64,000 bases of DNA from Williamsia sp. 1138 (GCF_002095435.2 NZ_MJEJ02000031.1:38260-102259), one strand, 5' to 3'. Positions 16,425 through 26,631 are shown, counted from the first letter of the stretch. Notes: generated from the letters alone by a model not told the origin. Numbers and translations are program-made.

Positions 16425-19196
16425 GTGACTGACAGCACGCAAGCACCCAAGAATCAGCCGCGGGTCCGGGTGATCCGAGAAGGGGTGGCCTCCTACCTCC
16501 CCGACATCGACCCGGACGAGACGAACGAATGGCTCGAATCATTCGATGGTCTCCTCGAAGATGCCGGCCCTGGCCGGGCCCGCTACCTCATGCTGCGTCT
16601 GCTCGAACGTGCCGGCGAAAAACGCGTCTCGATACCTGCGCTGACCTCCACCGACTACGTCAACACGATCCCCACCGAGAGCGAACCCTGGTTCCCCGGT
16701 GACGAGGAAGTCGAACGCCGCTTCCGCGCGTTCATCCGCTGGAATGCCGCGATCATGGTGCACCGCGCGCAGCGTCCCGGCGTCGGCGTCGGCGGCCACA
16801 TCTCCACCTATGCCTCGTCGGCCGCGCTGTACGAGGTCGGCTTCAACCACTTCTTCCGCGGCCAGGAGCATTCGGGCGGCGGCGATCAGATCTTCATCCA
16901 GGGTCACGCCTCCCCCGGCATCTACGCCCGCGCATTCCTCGAGGGCCGTATCGACGAGAAGCGGATGGACGGGTTCCGCCAAGAGCACTCCCACGCCGGG
17001 GAAGGCGGCGGATTGCCGTCGTACCCCCACCCTCGCCTGATGCCGGACTTCTGGCAGTTCCCCACCGTCTCGATGGGCCTGGGACCGATGAACGCGATCT
17101 ACCAGGCGCGGTTCAACCACTACCTGAACGACCGCGGCATCAAAGACACCAGCGATCAGCACGTGTGGGCGTTCCTCGGCGACGGCGAGATGGACGAGCC
17201 GGAGTCACGCGGTCTGGCGCACGTCGCCGCAACCGAGGGCCTCGACAACCTCACGTTCGTCGTCAACTGCAACCTGCAACGCCTCGACGGACCGGTGCGC
17301 GGCAACGGCAAGATCATCCAGGAACTCGAGTCCTTCTTCCGCGGAGCCGGCTGGAACGTCATCAAGGTCGTCTGGGGTCGCGAGTGGGACTCCCTGCTGC
17401 ACAAGGACCGCGACGGCGCCCTCGTGAATCTGATGAACAGCACCCCCGACGGCGACTTCCAGACCTACAAGGCCAACGACGGCGCCTACGTCCGCGACCA
17501 CTTCTTCGGCCGTGACCCGCGGACCAAAGAACTCGTCAAGGATCTCAGCGACGCCGAGATCTGGAATCTCAAGCGCGGCGGTCACGACTACAAGAAGGTG
17601 CACGCCGCCTACGCCTCGGCGCTGGCGCACAAGGGCCAGCCGACCGTGATCCTGGCCCACACCATCAAGGGCTACACCCTCGGCAAGCACTTCGAAGGCC
17701 GTAACGCCACGCACCAGATGAAGAAGTTGACGCTCGACGACCTGAAGGATTTCCGCGACAGCACGCGCATCCCGATCAGCGACGCCGAGCTCGAGAAAGA
17801 CCCCTACCTCCCGCCGTACTACCACCCCGGCAACGACGCGCCCGAGATCCAGTACATGCTCGACCGGCGCAAGACCCTCGGCGGTTTCCTGCCTGCTCGC
17901 CGCACCAAGAGCAAGGTGCTCAAGCCCGACACCGCGCCGGCGCTGAAACTGGCCGCGAAGGGATCGGGCAAGCAGCAGGTCGCCACGACCATGGCCGTCG
18001 TCCGCATCTTCAAGGAGCTGATGCGCGACAAGGAGATCGGCAAACGCCTGGTGCCGATCATCCCCGACGAGGCCCGCACGTTCGGCATGGACTCGTGGTT
18101 CCCGTCGCTCAAGATCTACAACCGCAACGGTCAGCTCTACACCTCCGTCGATGCCGAGCTCATGCTCGCGTACAAGGAGAGCTCGGTCGGCCAGATCCTG
18201 CACGAGGGCATCAACGAGGCGGGTTCGACGGCGTCGTTCACCGCAGTCGGCACGTCGTACGCGACGCACGACGAACCGATGATCCCGCTGTACATCTTCT
18301 ATTCGATGTTCGGATTCCAGCGCACGGGCGATGGTCTGTGGGCGGCGGCCGATCAGATGGCCAGGGGATTCGTCCTCGGAGCCACTGCCGGTCGTACCAC
18401 GCTCACCGGTGAAGGTCTGCAGCACGCCGACGGACATTCGCTGCTGCTGGCGGCATCGAACCCGGCCGTCGTGGCCTACGACCCGGCATTCGGTTACGAG
18501 CTCGGGCACATCATCGCCGATGGCCTGCGCCGAATGTACGGGGATGATCCCGAGAACATCTACTACTACATCACCATCTACAACGAGCCGATCAGTCAGC
18601 CGGCGCAGCCCGACAACCTCGACGTGGCCGGTGTCCTCAAGGGTCTCTATCGGTACGCCGACGCCCCGGAAGGGAAGCAGTATCCGGCGAACATCATGGC
18701 TTCGGGCATCACGATGGCGAGCGCACTCAAGGCGCAGGAACTGCTCGCCGAGGATTGGAACGTCGGAGCATCGATCTACTCGGTCACCTCGTGGAACGAG
18801 CTCTCCCGCGACGGAATCGAGTTCGAGAAGGCATCGCTGCGTGAACCGGGCGGCGATCACGCCCAGCCGTATCTGACCGAGACCCTCGCGGACGTCGAGG
18901 GACCGTTCGTGGCCGCTACCGACTACATGCGCGGGGTACCGGAACTGATCCGGCCGTGGGTGCCGGGCACCTATCTCACCCTGGGCACCGACGGGTTCGG
19001 ATTCTCCGACACCCGTCCAGCGGCGCGCCGGTACTTCAATGTCGACGGCGAGTCCATAGCGGTTGGCGTCCTGTCGGCGCTGGCCCGCGATGGCCACATC
19101 GACATCAAGGTCGCGGCCGAGGCGGCAGAGAAATACCAGATCGACGACGTGCTTGCCGCACCCAAGCAGACAAGCGACCCGGGACCCGGCGCGTAG
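16425..19196 (+). CDS. aceE: Pyruvate dehydrogenase E1, homodimeric type
   Basis: This is the ThDP-dependent E1 subunit that decarboxylates pyruvate and passes the acetyl group to lipoyl E2, yielding acetyl-CoA. The 923-residue length matches AceE. The ThDP/magnesium motif begins [12 protein letters not shown] and ends near [17 protein letters not shown]-like and transketolase regions follow. The GTG at 16425 is preferred over an upstream frame at 16290, because GAGGAGA precedes it and the extra residues look non-coding. A 15-base inverted repeat follows the gene. It is the acetyl-CoA source for the adjacent FAS-II genes. Confidence 0.96.
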   Translation: MTDSTQAPKNQPRVRVIREGVASYLPDIDPDETNEWLESFDGLLEDAGPGRARYLMLRLLERAGEKRVSIPALTSTDYVNTIPTESEPWFPGDEEVERRFRAFIRWNAAIMVHRAQRPGVGVGGHISTYASSAALYEVGFNHFFRGQEHSGGGDQIFIQGHASPGIYARAFLEGRIDEKRMDGFRQEHSHAGEGGGLPSYPHPRLMPDFWQFPTVSMGLGPMNAIYQARFNHYLNDRGIKDTSDQHVWAFLGDGEMDEPESRGLAHVAATEGLDNLTFVVNCNLQRLDGPVRGNGKIIQELESFFRGAGWNVIKVVWGREWDSLLHKDRDGALVNLMNSTPDGDFQTYKANDGAYVRDHFFGRDPRTKELVKDLSDAEIWNLKRGGHDYKKVHAAYASALAHKGQPTVILAHTIKGYTLGKHFEGRNATHQMKKLTLDDLKDFRDSTRIPISDAELEKDPYLPPYYHPGNDAPEIQYMLDRRKTLGGFLPARRTKSKVLKPDTAPALKLAAKGSGKQQVATTMAVVRIFKELMRDKEIGKRLVPIIPDEARTFGMDSWFPSLKIYNRNGQLYTSVDAELMLAYKESSVGQILHEGINEAGSTASFTAVGTSYATHDEPMIPLYIFYSMFGFQRTGDGLWAAADQMARGFVLGATAGRTTLTGEGLQHADGHSLLLAASNPAVVAYDPAFGYELGHIIADGLRRMYGDDPENIYYYITIYNEPISQPAQPDNLDVAGVLKGLYRYADAPEGKQYPANIMASGITMASALKAQELLAEDWNVGASIYSVTSWNELSRDGIEFEKASLREPGGDHAQPYLTETLADVEGPFVAATDYMRGVPELIRPWVPGTYLTLGTDGFGFSDTRPAARRYFNVDGESIAVGVLSALARDGHIDIKVAAEAAEKYQIDDVLAAPKQTSDPGPGA

Positions 19197-19215
19197 CGCT
19201 CACGACCTCGCCCGC

Positions 19216-19279
19216 CACCCACCCGTTTTCGCAGGATCCACCGGATAGCTCCGCCGGACCTGGAGAAAACGGGTGGGTG
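19216..19279 (+). terminator. Long stem-loop after aceE
   Basis: CACCCACCCGTTTTC (19216-19230) and GAAAACGGGTGGGTG (19265-19279) are perfect 15-base inverted arms. The 34-base loop holds a smaller CGGA/TCCG hairpin. It starts 20 bases after the aceE stop, before the regulator gene. It probably ends the aceE transcript, although no U tract follows. Confidence 0.65.
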
Positions 19280-19329
19280 TCTGCGTCATCGAGCACCGAC
19301 GATGTGCCTCCACCTGGTCGGCTCTGGCA

Positions 19330-19335
19330 TAGATT
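19330..19335 (+). promoter_or_regulatory. -10 element TAGATT for a leaderless gene
   Basis: TAGATT lies exactly six bases before the ATG of the PucR-type regulator gene, with no ribosome site between. This indicates a leaderless transcript and a promoter independent of aceE. Confidence 0.55.
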
Positions 19336-19341
19336 GAAGCA

Positions 19342-20646
19342 ATGACTGAGTCACGCGGGGCAGAGTCGTCCGCGGGCGACCTCTTCGGGCCACGTGGTGC
19401 GCACGTACCGGCACCGGCCAACGTTCATGACGCGCTACCGGATACGTTGCTACGCCGCGTCAAGCAGTACAGCGGTCGCCTCGCGACCGAGGCCGTGCAT
19501 TCGATGGAGGAGCAACTCCCTTATTTCTCCGACCTCGAAGCCGGCCAGCGCGCCAGCGTCCAGCTGGTGGTGCAGACGGCCGTCGTCAGCTTCGTCGAGT
19601 GGTTGCAGGACCCCGAGGGCAACGTCAAGTTCACAGTCCAGGCGTTTCAGGTGGTCCCCCAGGACCTGGCTCGCCGGATCAGCCTGTTGCAGACGGTGGA
19701 GATGGTCCGCGTGGCCATGGAATTCTTCGAGAAGTGGCTCCCGCTGCTCGCCCGCAACGATGCCCAACTGCGCGCACTGACCGAAGCGGTGTTGCGCTAC
19801 GGCCGCGAGATCGGATTCGCGGCCGCCTCGATCTACGCCTCGGCGGCAGAGTCACGCGGCGCGTGGGACTCACGACTCGAAGCCCTGGTCGTCGACGCGG
19901 TGGTCCGCGGTGACACCGGCCCCACCCTGTTGTCCCGTGCGGCCGCCCTGAACTGGGACGCCGAGGTGACAGCGACCGTGCTCGTCGGCATGCCGCCGCC
20001 CGAGCGCAATGTGTCGGTCCCGCTGGCCGTCCACAACACCGCCCGGCAGCACGATCGCGCGGCGCTCTCGGTGGTGCAGGGCAGCCTGCTCGTCGCCATC
20101 GTCAGCGGGCCGGTCTCCCTGGACGAGCCGTTCATCATCGATCTGCTCAACCTCTTCGCCGACGGACCCGTCGTCATCGGACCGACGACACCGAACCTCG
20201 GCATGGCGCACACGAGTGCGATCGACGCGATGGCCGGTGTCGAAGCGGTCGCCGGCTGGCCCAGCGCTCCCCGCCCCGTGCATTCCTGGGAACTACTCCC
20301 CGAACGTGCGCTGCTCGGCGATCAGGCAGCGATGGCGACACTCAATGACGTTTTGATCAAGCCTCTCGAAAAGGGCGGCGACACGCTGACCACCACACTC
20401 GACGCCTACCTCGATTCCGGGGGGTCGGTGGAGTCGTGCGCTCGCGAGCTCTTCGTTCACCCCAATACTGTTAGATATCGACTAAAGCGGATTTCGGACA
20501 TCACGGGCCGCGACCCCATGAATCCGCGAGACGCCTACGTTCTGAGAATCGCAACGACGGTAGGAAGACTGACACGAGTTAGACACGACATGCGCACAGT
20601 TTTCACAACAGTCACTCGCGCAACAGGCTCCGAAGGCGACAGGTGA
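19342..20646 (+). CDS. PucR/CdaR-family regulator (Rv2242-like)
   Basis: This 434-residue regulator has a C-terminal PucR-type helix-turn-helix (CARELFVHPNTVRYRLKRISDITGRDP, residues about 372-398). The N-terminal half is helical, and a middle GGDEF-like/CdaR region precedes the DNA-binding part. Its place between aceE and fabD matches Rv2242 of M. tuberculosis, a proposed regulator of the FAS-II operon. It is therefore likely to link acetyl-CoA supply to fatty acid elongation, but the ligand is unknown. Confidence 0.88.
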   Translation: MTESRGAESSAGDLFGPRGAHVPAPANVHDALPDTLLRRVKQYSGRLATEAVHSMEEQLPYFSDLEAGQRASVQLVVQTAVVSFVEWLQDPEGNVKFTVQAFQVVPQDLARRISLLQTVEMVRVAMEFFEKWLPLLARNDAQLRALTEAVLRYGREIGFAAASIYASAAESRGAWDSRLEALVVDAVVRGDTGPTLLSRAAALNWDAEVTATVLVGMPPPERNVSVPLAVHNTARQHDRAALSVVQGSLLVAIVSGPVSLDEPFIIDLLNLFADGPVVIGPTTPNLGMAHTSAIDAMAGVEAVAGWPSAPRPVHSWELLPERALLGDQAAMATLNDVLIKPLEKGGDTLTTTLDAYLDSGGSVESCARELFVHPNTVRYRLKRISDITGRDPMNPRDAYVLRIATTVGRLTRVRHDMRTVFTTVTRATGSEGDR

Positions 20647-20803
20647 CGGTTGTGCATCAATTCACAGTGGGGTAACGGATATCGGTGCGGTGACGATGCA
20701 GCCACACTGTCGTGCAATTTTGTGGGAACCCTACAAAGGCATTGCTTGAGGTTTAACGCGTCCAACACCCTCACCGACCCTCAATAGGGTGTTCTCTTGT
20801 CAG

Positions 20804-21712
20804 GTGCTCTCCTTGCTTGCGCCCGGACAGGGCTCCCAGACCGTCGGCATGCTCATCCCTTGGCTCGAGCTACCCGGCGCACGCGATCAGGTTGCGACCT
20901 GGTCGAAACTGACCAAGCTCGACATCGAACGGCTCGGTACGACGGCGACGGCGGAAGAGATCACCGACACCGCAGTCACCCAGCCCCTGGTTGTCGTGTT
21001 AGCTCTGCTGGCCTACGACGAGTTGGCCAAGCGCTCGCCGCTACCGGCAGACACGCTCGTCGCGGGTCATTCGGTGGGCGAACTCGCAGCAGCCGCGATC
21101 GCCGGTGTGTTGACTGCCGACGAGGCCGTCTCGCTCGCCGCAGTTCGCGGGGCCGAGATGGCAAAGGCGTGTGCGCTCGAGCCCACCACCATGGCCGCCG
21201 TCCTCGGTGGAGACGAGACAGAGGTTCTGGCCCGGCTGGCAGAACTCGACCTCGTCCCGGCCAACCGCAATGCCGCGGGGCAGATCGTTGCCGCCGGCTC
21301 CGTCGAGGCCATCGACGAGTTGATCGCCAACCCACCCGAGAAGGCCCGCATCCGCAAGCTCGCAGTGGCAGGCGCCTTCCACACCGCGTACATGGCGCCC
21401 GCGCAAGACGCCGTTGCCGAGGCCGCCTCCGGCATCACCCCTGCGCAGCCCGGCAAGACGCTGCTGTCGAACTCCGACGGCCGTCCGGTCACCTCCGGCC
21501 GCGACGCACTCGACAAGCTCGTAGCGCAGGTCACCAGCCCGGTGCGCTGGGATCTCTGTTCACAGACGATGCGCGAGAGCGCCACCACCGGCCTGATCGA
21601 ACTACCGCCGGCCGGTACCCTCACCGGTATCGCCAAGCGCGAACTCAAGGGAACCCCCACCCGCGCGCTGAAGACCCCCGACGATCTCGAGGGCATCACC
21701 GAACTTGGATAG
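20804..21712 (+). CDS. fabD: Malonyl-CoA:ACP transacylase
   Basis: This enzyme transfers malonyl from CoA to AcpM to feed fatty acid elongation. The catalytic serine is Ser90 in GHSVGELA. The catalytic histidine lies in GAFHTAYM near residue 192, and the N-terminal LLAPGQGSQ motif is present. The GTG at 20804 gives the N terminus seen in mycobacterial FabD; a GTG 15 bases upstream is less likely. It starts the fabD-acpM-kasA-accD6 cluster in the M. tuberculosis order. Confidence 0.94.
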   Translation: MLSLLAPGQGSQTVGMLIPWLELPGARDQVATWSKLTKLDIERLGTTATAEEITDTAVTQPLVVVLALLAYDELAKRSPLPADTLVAGHSVGELAAAAIAGVLTADEAVSLAAVRGAEMAKACALEPTTMAAVLGGDETEVLARLAELDLVPANRNAAGQIVAAGSVEAIDELIANPPEKARIRKLAVAGAFHTAYMAPAQDAVAEAASGITPAQPGKTLLSNSDGRPVTSGRDALDKLVAQVTSPVRWDLCSQTMRESATTGLIELPPAGTLTGIAKRELKGTPTRALKTPDDLEGITELG

Positions 21713-21713
21713 C

Positions 21714-21739
21714 GACGTCGACGCGCCTGCGTCGACGTC
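21714..21739 (+). terminator. GC-rich hairpin immediately after fabD
   Basis: GACGTCGACGC and GCGTCGACGTC are perfect 11-base arms around the loop GCCT, beginning two bases after the fabD stop. No U tract follows. It may be a partial terminator or an RNA-stabilising element that sets fabD and acpM at different levels. Confidence 0.5.
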
Positions 21740-21790
21740 CCCGGAAAAGTGCGACGACCGCGTCACCATCTGGTCTGCACCCGTCCAAAG

Positions 21791-21806
21791 CGACGCGAAA
21801 GCGTCG
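21791..21806 (+). other. GAAA-tetraloop hairpin in the acpM leader
   Basis: CGACGC and GCGTCG pair around a GAAA loop, a stable GNRA tetraloop. It lies 46 bases before the acpM start, downstream of the fabD hairpin. Such a structure could protect the 5' end of acpM RNA or fold the leader; no binding partner is known. Confidence 0.4.
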
Positions 21807-21851
21807 TGATTCCGGAAACACCCGAAACATGAACAAGAAGGGAGCCACATA

Positions 21852-22160
21852 GTGGCCGCCGCCCAGGAAGAAATCATTGCCGGACTCGCTGAGATCATCG
21901 AGGAGGTCACCGGCATTGAACCCTCTGAGGTGACTGTGGAGAAGTCTTTCGTCGACGACCTGGACATCGACTCACTGTCGATGGTCGAGATCGCCGTGCA
22001 GACCGAGGACAAGTACGGCGTGAAGATCCCCGACGAGGATCTCGCCGGATTGCGCACCGTCGGTGACGCCGTGTCCTACATCCAGAAGCTCGAAGCCGAG
22101 AACTCCGAGGCCGCTGACGCCATCCGCGCCAAGCTGGACGCCGACAAGACCGGTGAGTGA
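21852..22160 (+). CDS. acpM: Meromycolate acyl carrier protein
   Basis: This acyl carrier protein has 102 residues, longer than the 80 of typical bacterial ACP, as in AcpM of mycobacteria. The phosphopantetheine serine is Ser41 in the motif DIDSLSMVEI. The extra C-terminal 20 residues (EAENSEAADAIRAKLDADK) form a polar extension. It carries growing acyl chains to KasA in the FAS-II cycle. The GTG start follows a GAAGGGA ribosome site and overlaps the TAG stop of a seven-codon frame. Confidence 0.94.
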   Translation: MAAAQEEIIAGLAEIIEEVTGIEPSEVTVEKSFVDDLDIDSLSMVEIAVQTEDKYGVKIPDEDLAGLRTVGDAVSYIQKLEAENSEAADAIRAKLDADKTGE

Positions 22161-22166
22161 CCAATA

Positions 22167-23432
22167 GTGACTGACTCTCTTCGCGAATACTCCACCCTCG
22201 GCGGGAATTTCCCGAACGTGGTCGTGACCTCCATGGTCGCGACGACTTCAGTCGGCGAAGACCTCGATTCCACGTGGAAAGGTCTGCTCGCCGGAGAGAG
22301 TGGCATCAAGACGCTCACCGATGACTGGGTCGAGGAGTTCGATCTCCCGGTCCGGTTCGGTGGGCGGCTGGTCAACGATCCGACCAACGAGGTCACCCGG
22401 GTGCAAGCCCGGCGAATGGCCTACGTCGAGCGGGTCGCGTACGTCATGGGCAAGCGCTTGTGGTCCCAGGCCGGTGAACCCGAGGTCGACAAGGAGCGTC
22501 TCGGTGTCGTCATCGGCACCGGGTTAGGGGGCGGCGACGCCCTCATCGAGGCCTACAACTCGATGCACAACACCGGCAACTACCGCAAGGTGTCGCCGTT
22601 GGCTGTACCGATGGCCATGCCGAACGGACCCGCCGCGGTGGTGGGTCTCGAGATCGGTGCCAGGGCCGGCGTGATCACCCCCGTCTCGGCGTGTTCGTCG
22701 GGGTCGGAAGCCATCGCGCACGCCTGGCGGCAGATCGTCATGGGTGATGCCGACATGGTCGTCACCGGTGGCGTCGAGGGTCACATCGACTCGGTGCCCA
22801 TCGCGAGCTTCGCGATGATGCGTGCGATGAGCACCCGAAACGAAGATCCGAGCTCGGCGTCACGCCCGTTCGACAAGGATCGCGACGGATTCGTCATGGG
22901 TGAGGCCGCCGCGCTCATGGTCATCGAGCGCGAAGACCATGCCCGAGCTCGCGGGGCGCACATCCACGCACGCCTGCTCGGCGGAGGGATCACCTCCGAC
23001 GGCTATCACCTGGTCGCACCGGATCCCGAGGGAACCGGCGCGGCGCGCGCAATGACTCGGGCCATCCAGACCGCCGGTCTGGGCAAGTCCGACATCACGC
23101 ACGTGAATGCGCACGCGACCGCGACCTCGGTCGGCGACACCGCCGAGGCCTTGGCCATCAACATCGCGGTGGGCAACCACGCCGCGGTGTACGCACCGAA
23201 GTCTGCCCTCGGGCATTCGATCGGCGCGGTGGGCGCACTGGAATCGGTCCTGACGATCAAGTCCATCGAAGAAGGGGTCATCCCTCCGACGCTGAACCTC
23301 GACAATCAGGATCCGGAATGTGACCTCGACGTGGTTCACGGTGAACCGCGTTACGGCCAGATCGACTACGCCATCAACAACTCGTTCGGATTCGGTGGGC
23401 ACAACGTTGCGCTCGCCTTTGGGCGCTACTGA
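22167..23432 (+). CDS. kasA: Beta-ketoacyl-ACP synthase KasA
   Basis: This is a condensing enzyme of FAS-II that extends meromycolate precursors using malonyl-AcpM. The nucleophile is Cys176 in [12 protein letters not shown], and the two histidines of the active site lie in [12 protein letters not shown] and [12 protein letters not shown]. Its 421 residues match KasA. It starts six bases after acpM stops. No second kas gene follows: accD6 comes next, unlike in M. tuberculosis where kasB intervenes. Confidence 0.95.
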   Translation: MTDSLREYSTLGGNFPNVVVTSMVATTSVGEDLDSTWKGLLAGESGIKTLTDDWVEEFDLPVRFGGRLVNDPTNEVTRVQARRMAYVERVAYVMGKRLWSQAGEPEVDKERLGVVIGTGLGGGDALIEAYNSMHNTGNYRKVSPLAVPMAMPNGPAAVVGLEIGARAGVITPVSACSSGSEAIAHAWRQIVMGDADMVVTGGVEGHIDSVPIASFAMMRAMSTRNEDPSSASRPFDKDRDGFVMGEAAALMVIEREDHARARGAHIHARLLGGGITSDGYHLVAPDPEGTGAARAMTRAIQTAGLGKSDITHVNAHATATSVGDTAEALAINIAVGNHAAVYAPKSALGHSIGAVGALESVLTIKSIEEGVIPPTLNLDNQDPECDLDVVHGEPRYGQIDYAINNSFGFGGHNVALAFGRY

Positions 23433-23491
23433 TCCCGTCGCCTCTGAACTCGTTCAGCAGGGCGCTTGCAGATCTACCTTTAGGAGATTCC

Positions 23492-24943
23492 ATGACCACC
23501 ATGGCCCCGATCACCAAACACGAAGAGTCCATCGATCCCCGGGACCCCTTGCTGCGGTTGACCAACTTCTTCGACGAAGCGTCGATGTCGTTGCTCCACC
23601 CCCGAGACAAGTCCGGTGTCCAGGCCGCCGTCGGTCGCGTCAACGGTGTTCGCACCGTCGCTTACTGCACCGATGGCACCGTGATGGGCGGGGCCATGGG
23701 GATCGTGGGCTGTAAGCACATCGTCAACGCCATCGACACCGCCATCGCGGAGCAGGCACCGGTTGTCGGTATCTGGCACTCCGGCGGTGCCCGACTCGCG
23801 GAGGGCGTCGAGGCGCTCCACGCGGTCGGTGAGGTGTTCGAGGCCATGGTGCGTGCCTCCGGTTACATCCCCCAGATCTCCGTCGTCGTCGGCTTCGCAG
23901 CCGGCGGCGCCGCGTACGGACCGGCCCTGACCGACATCGTGATCATGGCTCCGGCCGGTCGCGTTTTCGTCACCGGTCCCGACGTGGTCAAGAGCGTCAC
24001 CGGCGAGGTCGTCGACATGGAGTCGCTCGGCGGGCCGCTCACCCACGGCAAGAAGTCCGGCGTCTCGCACATCACCGCCGACTCCGAGCCCGACGCCTAC
24101 TGGCGGGCACGGCGTCTGATCGGCACGTTCGGTCAGCAGGGACACTTCAGCAGGCAGAAGGCAGAGGCCGGCGACAGCGACCTGCGCGCCCTGATGCCGG
24201 AGTCGAACCGGCGCGCCTACGACGTGCATCCCATCGTGCGGGCTCTACTCGACACCGACATCGCAGCCGACGGCGAGACCGAGATCTCGAGTTTCGAAGA
24301 GCTGCAAGCGAAATGGGCTCCGAACATCACCATCGGATTCGGCCGGTTGTCCGGCCGCAGCGTCGGCGTCATCGCTAACAACCCGCTTCGCATGGGCGGC
24401 TGCCTCAACTCCGAGAGCGCCGAGAAAGCTGCTCGCTTCGTGCGACTGTGCGACGCATTCGGGATCCCGCTCATCGTCATGACCGACGTCCCGGGTTACC
24501 TGCCCGGCGTCGGGCAGGAATGGGACGGCGTGGTCCGCCGCGGCGCCAAACTCCTGCACGCCTTCGCCGAGTGCTCGGTCCCCCGCGTCACCCTGGTCAC
24601 CCGCAAGATCTACGGCGGCGCCTACATCGCGATGAACTCGCGCGCACTCGGTGCCACCGCCGTGTTCGCATGGCCGGGTTCTGAGGTCGCCGTCATGGGC
24701 GCCAAGGCTGCCGTCGGCATCCTGCACAAGAAGGCACTCGCCGCAGCGCCCGATGACGAGCGCGAGGCACTGCACGAACGCCTCGCCGTCGAGCACGAAG
24801 CCATCGCCGGCGGCGTGGGTCGAGCACAGTCAATTGGTGTCGTCGACGAGATCATCGATCCCGCGAAGACCCGCAGCATCGTCGCCGAAGCCCTGGCATC
24901 GGCACCCGCCCGACGTGGCCGTCACAAGAACATACCGCTATAA
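23492..24943 (+). CDS. accD6: Acyl-CoA carboxylase carboxyltransferase subunit
   Basis: This is the carboxyltransferase beta subunit that, with a biotinylated AccA subunit encoded elsewhere, makes malonyl-CoA (and propionyl-derived methylmalonyl-CoA). It has 483 residues. The two crotonase-like halves carry the oxyanion regions SGGARLAEGVEALHAVGE and GFAAGGAAYGPALTD in the first, and TDVPGYLPG and GGAYIAMNSR in the second. AGGAG precedes the ATG. It ends the FAS-II cluster and is followed by a bidirectional terminator. Confidence 0.94.
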   Translation: MTTMAPITKHEESIDPRDPLLRLTNFFDEASMSLLHPRDKSGVQAAVGRVNGVRTVAYCTDGTVMGGAMGIVGCKHIVNAIDTAIAEQAPVVGIWHSGGARLAEGVEALHAVGEVFEAMVRASGYIPQISVVVGFAAGGAAYGPALTDIVIMAPAGRVFVTGPDVVKSVTGEVVDMESLGGPLTHGKKSGVSHITADSEPDAYWRARRLIGTFGQQGHFSRQKAEAGDSDLRALMPESNRRAYDVHPIVRALLDTDIAADGETEISSFEELQAKWAPNITIGFGRLSGRSVGVIANNPLRMGGCLNSESAEKAARFVRLCDAFGIPLIVMTDVPGYLPGVGQEWDGVVRRGAKLLHAFAECSVPRVTLVTRKIYGGAYIAMNSRALGATAVFAWPGSEVAVMGAKAAVGILHKKALAAAPDDEREALHERLAVEHEAIAGGVGRAQSIGVVDEIIDPAKTRSIVAEALASAPARRGRHKNIPL

Positions 24944-25070
24944 CTGTTCGCTTCGTCGTGGGCCTCATTGCGCGTTCTTCGCTCGTCACGTGAGCGCTGC
25001 GCGCTCGCGTTCCTCACTGCATCACGCGCGGCCCACCCCTGCGCTCACGCGCGGCTCGGCACCAAAACAG

Positions 25071-25103
25071 AAAGCGGGCCCGGACAATGTCCGGGCCCGC
25101 TTT
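25071..25103. terminator. Strong bidirectional terminator
   Basis: AAAGCGGGCCCGGAC and GTCCGGGCCCGCTTT form a perfect 15-base stem with the loop AAT. TTTGTTGTT follows on the plus strand and CTGTTTTGG on the minus strand. It lies between accD6 and the convergent DUF3145 gene. It is the clearest intrinsic terminator in the window. Confidence 0.9.
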
Positions 25104-25118
25104 GTTGTTCTCTGGATC

Positions 25119-25637
25119 TCAACCCACGCGCTGATGCAGCCAGGTGACCTCGGCGCCGTCGCCACCCATGCGGAAGTCTTCGAGCGCTTCGTCCCACGCG
25201 GTACCAAGCGCGGCGTCGAGCGCTCCCGCCAGTTCTGCGCCGTTGGAGTGCGCTTCCATCAAGGCCCGCAACTGCATTTCGGCGATGATCACATCTCCGT
25301 TGGCGCTCATCGAACCGCGCCACAACCCCAGTCCTGGCACATAGCAGAAGCGTTCGCCGTCGACACCATCGCTGGCGTTCTCGGTCACCTCAAAGCGAAG
25401 CGTCGACCATTCACGCAGGGCGTTGGCCAGACGGGCTCCGGTCCCGACGGGTCCGACCCAGTCGACCGTGGCACGCTGCAACCCCGGCCCTGCATCCTGC
25501 GCGGACCACTTCAGGTTCGCGCGAGCATCTAGGGTCGACGAAAGAGCCCACTCGACATGTGGGCACAACGCGACAGGCGCGGAGTGTATGAACACCACAC
25601 CTGCTGTCACGTCCGCAAACTGGTTAAGGTTGCGCAC
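25119..25637 (-). CDS. DUF3145 family protein
   Basis: This 172-residue cytoplasmic protein is of a family confined to actinobacteria, with no catalytic motif I can name. Distinctive stretches are VVFIHSAPVALCPHVEWAL near residue 14 and RFCYVPGLGLWRGSMSANGD in the middle. The GTG start has GGAGGTGG just upstream. It converges on accD6 across a strong terminator, so it is a separate transcription unit. Its conserved position beside the mycolate genes may be historical. Function is unknown. Confidence 0.82.
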   Translation of the reverse strand: MRNLNQFADVTAGVVFIHSAPVALCPHVEWALSSTLDARANLKWSAQDAGPGLQRATVDWVGPVGTGARLANALREWSTLRFEVTENASDGVDGERFCYVPGLGLWRGSMSANGDVIIAEMQLRALMEAHSNGAELAGALDAALGTAWDEALEDFRMGGDGAEVTWLHQRVG

Positions 25638-25761
25638 TTTCCACCTCCGGTTTCGACGAGGAACGTCTTCCCCAACGGCCTGGCGAAACCAACGGCAGAT
25701 ATCACACTCTTGTTGTTTATTGTGCCTTAAGTGACCCGTGTTGCGCTAGTGGACGATGATT

Positions 25762-26568
25762 TCAATGTGACAACGCCTCGACCACTGCATTGTTGAAGTC
25801 GCTCCACAACGGCTTTGCCCACGCGCCGAAGGCCCGATCCGTGAGCACCACACACGCCACGTTCAGCGCCGGATCCACCCACAGGAACGTGCCGGACTGA
25901 CCGAAGTGCCCGAACGTCTGCGGGCTGTTCTGCGACCCCGTCCAGTGGGGGCTCTTGTGGGCCCGCAGCTCGTAGCCGAGTCCCCAGTCGCAGGGGCGAT
26001 GCTTCCCATACCCGGGTACAAATCCGTCGAGTCCCGGGAATTGCAACGATGTGGCCTCGGACAACAACTCTCGGGATACGAGTTTCGGAGACAACAGCTC
26101 CCGTGCGAATACGCTCAGATCGGCCGCCGTGGACTGTGCACTGTGCCCGGCGGAGCCTTGGAGCGATGTCGCGATCATCCCGAGCGGCTCGCAGATGGCC
26201 TGCGTCAGATACTCATCGAAGCCTATATCGGTCTCCGCGGCGATGAGGTCGGCCAGCACCTCGAACCCGGCACTCGAATAGATCCGCTGCTCCCCCACCC
26301 CGGCCGCCACGTCGAGTCCCTCGAACGGCAGGCCTGATGCATGGGCCAGGAGGTGCCGCACGGTCGCACCCGGTGGACCGGCCGGTTGATCGAGCTCGAT
26401 CGCGCCCTCCTCGACAGCGACGAGCGCGGCGTGCGCCGTGAGCAGCTTCGTGACCGAGGCGAGCGGGAAGACCCGCTGCCCATCGCCGAACTCTTCCGCC
26501 ACATCCGTGTCGGAAACGATCGCCGCGGACACGTTGTCGACCGGCCAGTTCTCTAGTTCTTTCAGCAC
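25762..26568 (-). CDS. Serine hydrolase, class C beta-lactamase fold
   Basis: The 268-residue protein shows the penicillin-binding/beta-lactamase fold with the nucleophile motif SVTK (Ser38, Lys41). A YSS motif (YSSAGFEVLADLI) stands where YxN is usual, and the last motif is not clear. It lacks a signal peptide, so it should be cytoplasmic. It is more likely an esterase or peptidase of the beta-lactamase superfamily than a resistance enzyme. A terminator lies upstream at 26632-26673, separating it from the alcohol dehydrogenase gene. Confidence 0.82.
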   Translation of the reverse strand: MLKELENWPVDNVSAAIVSDTDVAEEFGDGQRVFPLASVTKLLTAHAALVAVEEGAIELDQPAGPPGATVRHLLAHASGLPFEGLDVAAGVGEQRIYSSAGFEVLADLIAAETDIGFDEYLTQAICEPLGMIATSLQGSAGHSAQSTAADLSVFARELLSPKLVSRELLSEATSLQFPGLDGFVPGYGKHRPCDWGLGYELRAHKSPHWTGSQNSPQTFGHFGQSGTFLWVDPALNVACVVLTDRAFGAWAKPLWSDFNNAVVEALSH

Positions 26569-26631
26569 CGGTTCATCGCATCACGGGCGGCACCGGCGGA
26601 GCAAACACAGCTTGTCGAGCGCGAGCACAGA

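Noticed and set aside
17205-19097. A 630-codon frame antisense to aceE
   Set aside because: It is a third-position GC shadow of aceE with no recognisable domain; aceE itself is certain.
24950-25066. GC-rich, repetitive stretch after accD6 (CACGCGCGG twice)
   Set aside because: The copies are short and imperfectly arranged; they look like base-composition effects before the terminator and not a defined element.
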